Assembly (NCBI GenBank): GCA_020650975.1
Contig: JAIPMN010019011.1
Location: 1-22,335, forward strand
Length of the DNA: 22,335 nt
Direction of reading: 5' to 3'
Origin: Apostichopus californicus
Lineage: Eukaryota > Echinodermata > Holothuroidea > Aspidochirotida > Stichopodidae
A program made the position numbers and the translations under genes. The first letter of the stretch is position 1. Each line of letters begins with the position of its first letter. A model generated the notes under the pieces. That model was not told the origin of the DNA and did no database searches. It was given only the letters and a program-made list of their open reading frames with translations. Of the stretch, positions 20,443-22,335 are shown in pieces.

Positions 20443-20674
20443 TCAGACGGTATATGAATTATGCAGACGTAATCATTACTTTGCAATCTTAAGTATTGTT
20501 GCTATGGTTACCGGTTGTTTGGAATGTTTAGTTTTGTAGGTATATTTTATATAGTCACACAGGTCATTCAGTTACTGTGTATAAGTACGTGTTCTTGTTA
20601 ATTCATTTGTATTAGTGTTTTACTGTAAATCTGTACAATTTACTTCATCACTTATTCATTTAGCATTTTGCTCT
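20443..20674. other. Central spacer of the palindrome
   Basis: About 230 bases separate inner arms that still pair well: GTTACGTCACTA, GTGTCATGCAGTTAACCTCC and CTTGTGACAGACAG at 20337-20442 match inverted copies at 20675-20777. No gene is visible in the spacer. Confidence 0.75.
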
Positions 20675-21574
20675 CTGTCTGTCACAAGAGGTTAGTTCAT
20701 ATAAATGCAAACAGTTCAAATGGAGGTTAACTGCATGACACAGTGTACAATGTATATATATCTAGTGACGTAACCACATATACCATTGGTATGATTAAAA
20801 TATTCCCTTTTAATTTCTTGGGGACCCTGCAGTGGCTGATGTTGTGGCACAGGAAGGGGGTTTACGGGGATAAGGAACTCTTCCCATTTGAGAAATGTTT
20901 ATATGATCAAGGATGCTTAGAATCAACATGATCTTATATTTTGGAACATGTGCAGTAATTTATAATCCAAAATTTTCCAATTTTTAAAACAAATATAGAT
21001 TGATTCTTGTTCTGCCGATTTTTTTCGCGACCATCCAAAAGTTTTGACCACCCCCAATCCCCAGTATAATAACACGGATTAAAAAAACAGCCCAGCATAA
21101 TCCTAGTGCCCGTGATATCGCCATTGATTTCCAACCCTCCTGTGTCACCCAAGGTAACATTTAGAGAAAACATTATCACGTTCAAGGGGTCGGGGAGGGG
21201 GGGGGGTTCTTCGACGAAAAACACTTCAGCCATCTCGAAAATAAATCCATGGTTCATTGAGTGACCAAGAGAAGCATGATTTCCGTGCTGTGGCGTCATA
21301 TAAGAAGAACCATCTAAGGGCATATTCTTGTATAGTATGGCCATGCAGTAAAACACATTTCACTGACTCACGACTTAATTGTTTAGCTTGTATCATTAAA
21401 TGTTCACATTTAGATATGACGATTCCCATGGTCGAAAAGATCGAAGAGAATTCCATTACGTGACTAGACTTCACTTGTTAGGTTGAAATTACTTTAACCA
21501 AATAAGGACTGAAACGTCACAAACGAGGTCAATCTAATTGTAAGGCTCTCGTTTAGGCCAGTCATCGGAAGTTG

Positions 21575-21599
21575 TTGAACTTGTTCAAACTAATAAATA
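21575..21599 (+). promoter_or_regulatory. Astacin B core promoter: palindrome and TATA-like word
   Basis: TTGAACTTGTTCAA (21575-21588) is followed by AATAAATA (21592-21599), about 100 bases above the ATG at 21699. The spacing and sequence are the same as in the astacin A promoter. Confidence 0.5.
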
Positions 21600-21698
21600 C
21601 CTACACACAGCTCGACAAACTGTCATAGAAACATCAATCTTCAGCTACTAAAGACGATATCAATCACTGCGAGAAAATACGGAGAGACGTACATCAAA

Positions 21699-22335
21699 AT
21701 GAAGATTGTAGCAGTAATTTTAACCATAGTGCTGGTGAGCTACTCATCCTGTATACCACTGAGCAGAGACAACCCGATTGATCTTGTTAATAGCGAGTTG
21801 AATCAAGTGCCTAATTTTGAGGTTAACTCCAAGCTGCCAACACCCCTCGAGCTGAACATCTTTGGTACCAACCAGGAGGAGGACAGTATGGAGTACATAT
21901 TTAAAGAAAATCAAAACATTGACTCAGGAGTTGAACATTATCTGATTGAGGGCGACATCAAAGTCGACTACAACGTTTCTCAGGTTGCCCAGAATGCTGT
22001 TCGTAACCGTAATGTGCGGTGGCCAGGAGGTGTCGTGCCGTATTTTATCGACCGTACCTTCGACGCCGGTGCTCGACAAAGAATCCTTGCCGCCATTAAC
22101 CGTTACCACCAAACAACCTGTATTCGGTTTACTCCTTGGAATGGACAAAGAGATTACGTCCACATCGTACCGAGACAGGGTTGCTTTTCGGCCGTTGGTC
22201 GAAGAGGAGGACGCCAAGAACTGTCCGTTGGGGGCGCTTGTAACTTTCACAGAGGAACCATCATGCACGAACTAATGCATGCTGTAGGATTTCAACACGA
22301 ACAAACAAGAACCGACAGAGATCAATTTGTCACCG
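21699..22335 (+). CDS. Astacin metalloprotease (copy B), cut by the window edge
   Basis: The frame is open from ATG 21699 for 212 codons to the last base, with no stop; the 3' part lies outside. It encodes the same signal peptide, propeptide with IEGDI switch, RWPGG mature start and complete zinc motif HELMHAVGFQHE as copy A, ending just after RTDRDQFVT. Nine residues differ from copy A (A5, T9, S32, N39, V78, L82, F116, T120, A180 in this copy); none is a zinc ligand or conserved cysteine. By hand count the DNA differs at about 25 of 637 positions. It is transcribed away from copy A from the other arm of the palindrome. The missing end would be expected to hold the Met-turn and ShKT domains, but that cannot be seen. 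Confidence 0.95.
   Translation, partial: MKIVAVILTIVLVSYSSCIPLSRDNPIDLVNSELNQVPNFEVNSKLPTPLELNIFGTNQEEDSMEYIFKENQNIDSGVEHYLIEGDIKVDYNVSQVAQNAVRNRNVRWPGGVVPYFIDRTFDAGARQRILAAINRYHQTTCIRFTPWNGQRDYVHIVPRQGCFSAVGRRGGRQELSVGGACNFHRGTIMHELMHAVGFQHEQTRTDRDQFVT

Larger units (their letters stand above)
20675..22335 (+). repeat. Right arm of a large inverted duplication
   Basis: Inverted copy of 18232-20442, containing the inner arm, spacer, promoter and the first 637 coding bases of astacin B, and continuing past the window edge. A run of G and near-G (21186-21206) marks a local expansion relative to the shorter C run at about 19385 in the left arm. Confidence 0.9.

Noticed and set aside
20309-20805. 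Inner inverted repeat as a separate fold-back transposon
   Set aside because: Its arms continue, with gaps, into the larger inverted duplication carrying the astacin genes, so one palindrome explains it more simply.
21924-22275. Open frames of about 110 codons in other frames of astacin B
   Set aside because: Both are shadows of the astacin coding frame. The equivalent frames appear over astacin A at 18292-18643 for the same reason.

Overview
The window looks like nuclear DNA from an invertebrate animal. It is AT-rich, its genes have introns with GT-AG boundaries, and about half of it is repeats and spacer. The recognisable proteins are extracellular animal modules: SRCR, EGF, astacin and ShKT. 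Large SRCR receptor families and astacin-ShKT proteases occur in marine invertebrates such as echinoderms, lancelets, molluscs and brachiopods. I cannot place the species more closely from the sequence.

Layout. Positions 1-2866 are a satellite array of about 16 monomers of ~179 bp, with traces of a 10-monomer higher-order period. Positions 2857-3466 hold two unassigned open frames on opposite strands. Positions 3467-5190 are spacer with purine-rich and CA-rich tracts and an NRF-1-like palindrome. A minus-strand multi-exon gene runs from 12743 to 5562. Its exons are a signal peptide (12743-12662), three SRCR exons (12178-11855, 10052 or 10116-9747, 9013-8708), two nearly identical EGF exons (7779-7654, 6535-6410) and a last exon with a transmembrane helix and cytoplasmic tail (5881-5562). 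Every junction is phase 1 and joins in frame, giving a type I receptor of 529 residues. A second in-frame ATG with its own signal peptide at 10116 would give a 415-residue form. A poly(A) signal in the first SRCR intron could give a soluble 150-residue form. The two EGF exons lie in a 1.24-kb tandem duplication (6007-8490). An intron carries a palindromic minisatellite (10350-10945).

Positions 12844-17722 are mostly spacer, with a ~141-bp hairpin-bearing tandem repeat (14196-14755) and a guanine-quadruplex tract (15149-15179).

The right end is one large palindrome. An intronless astacin metalloprotease with two ShKT domains (17723-18868, minus) faces away from a second copy (21699 to the window edge, plus, truncated by the window). 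The inverted arms carry the genes, their promoters and distal spacer, and close on a central spacer of ~230 bp near 20443-20674. The left arm has about 540 bp more than the right. The two proteases differ at 9 of 212 comparable residues.

The SRCR receptor and the astacin pair are both cell-surface or secreted products, but nothing in the sequence ties them into one pathway.
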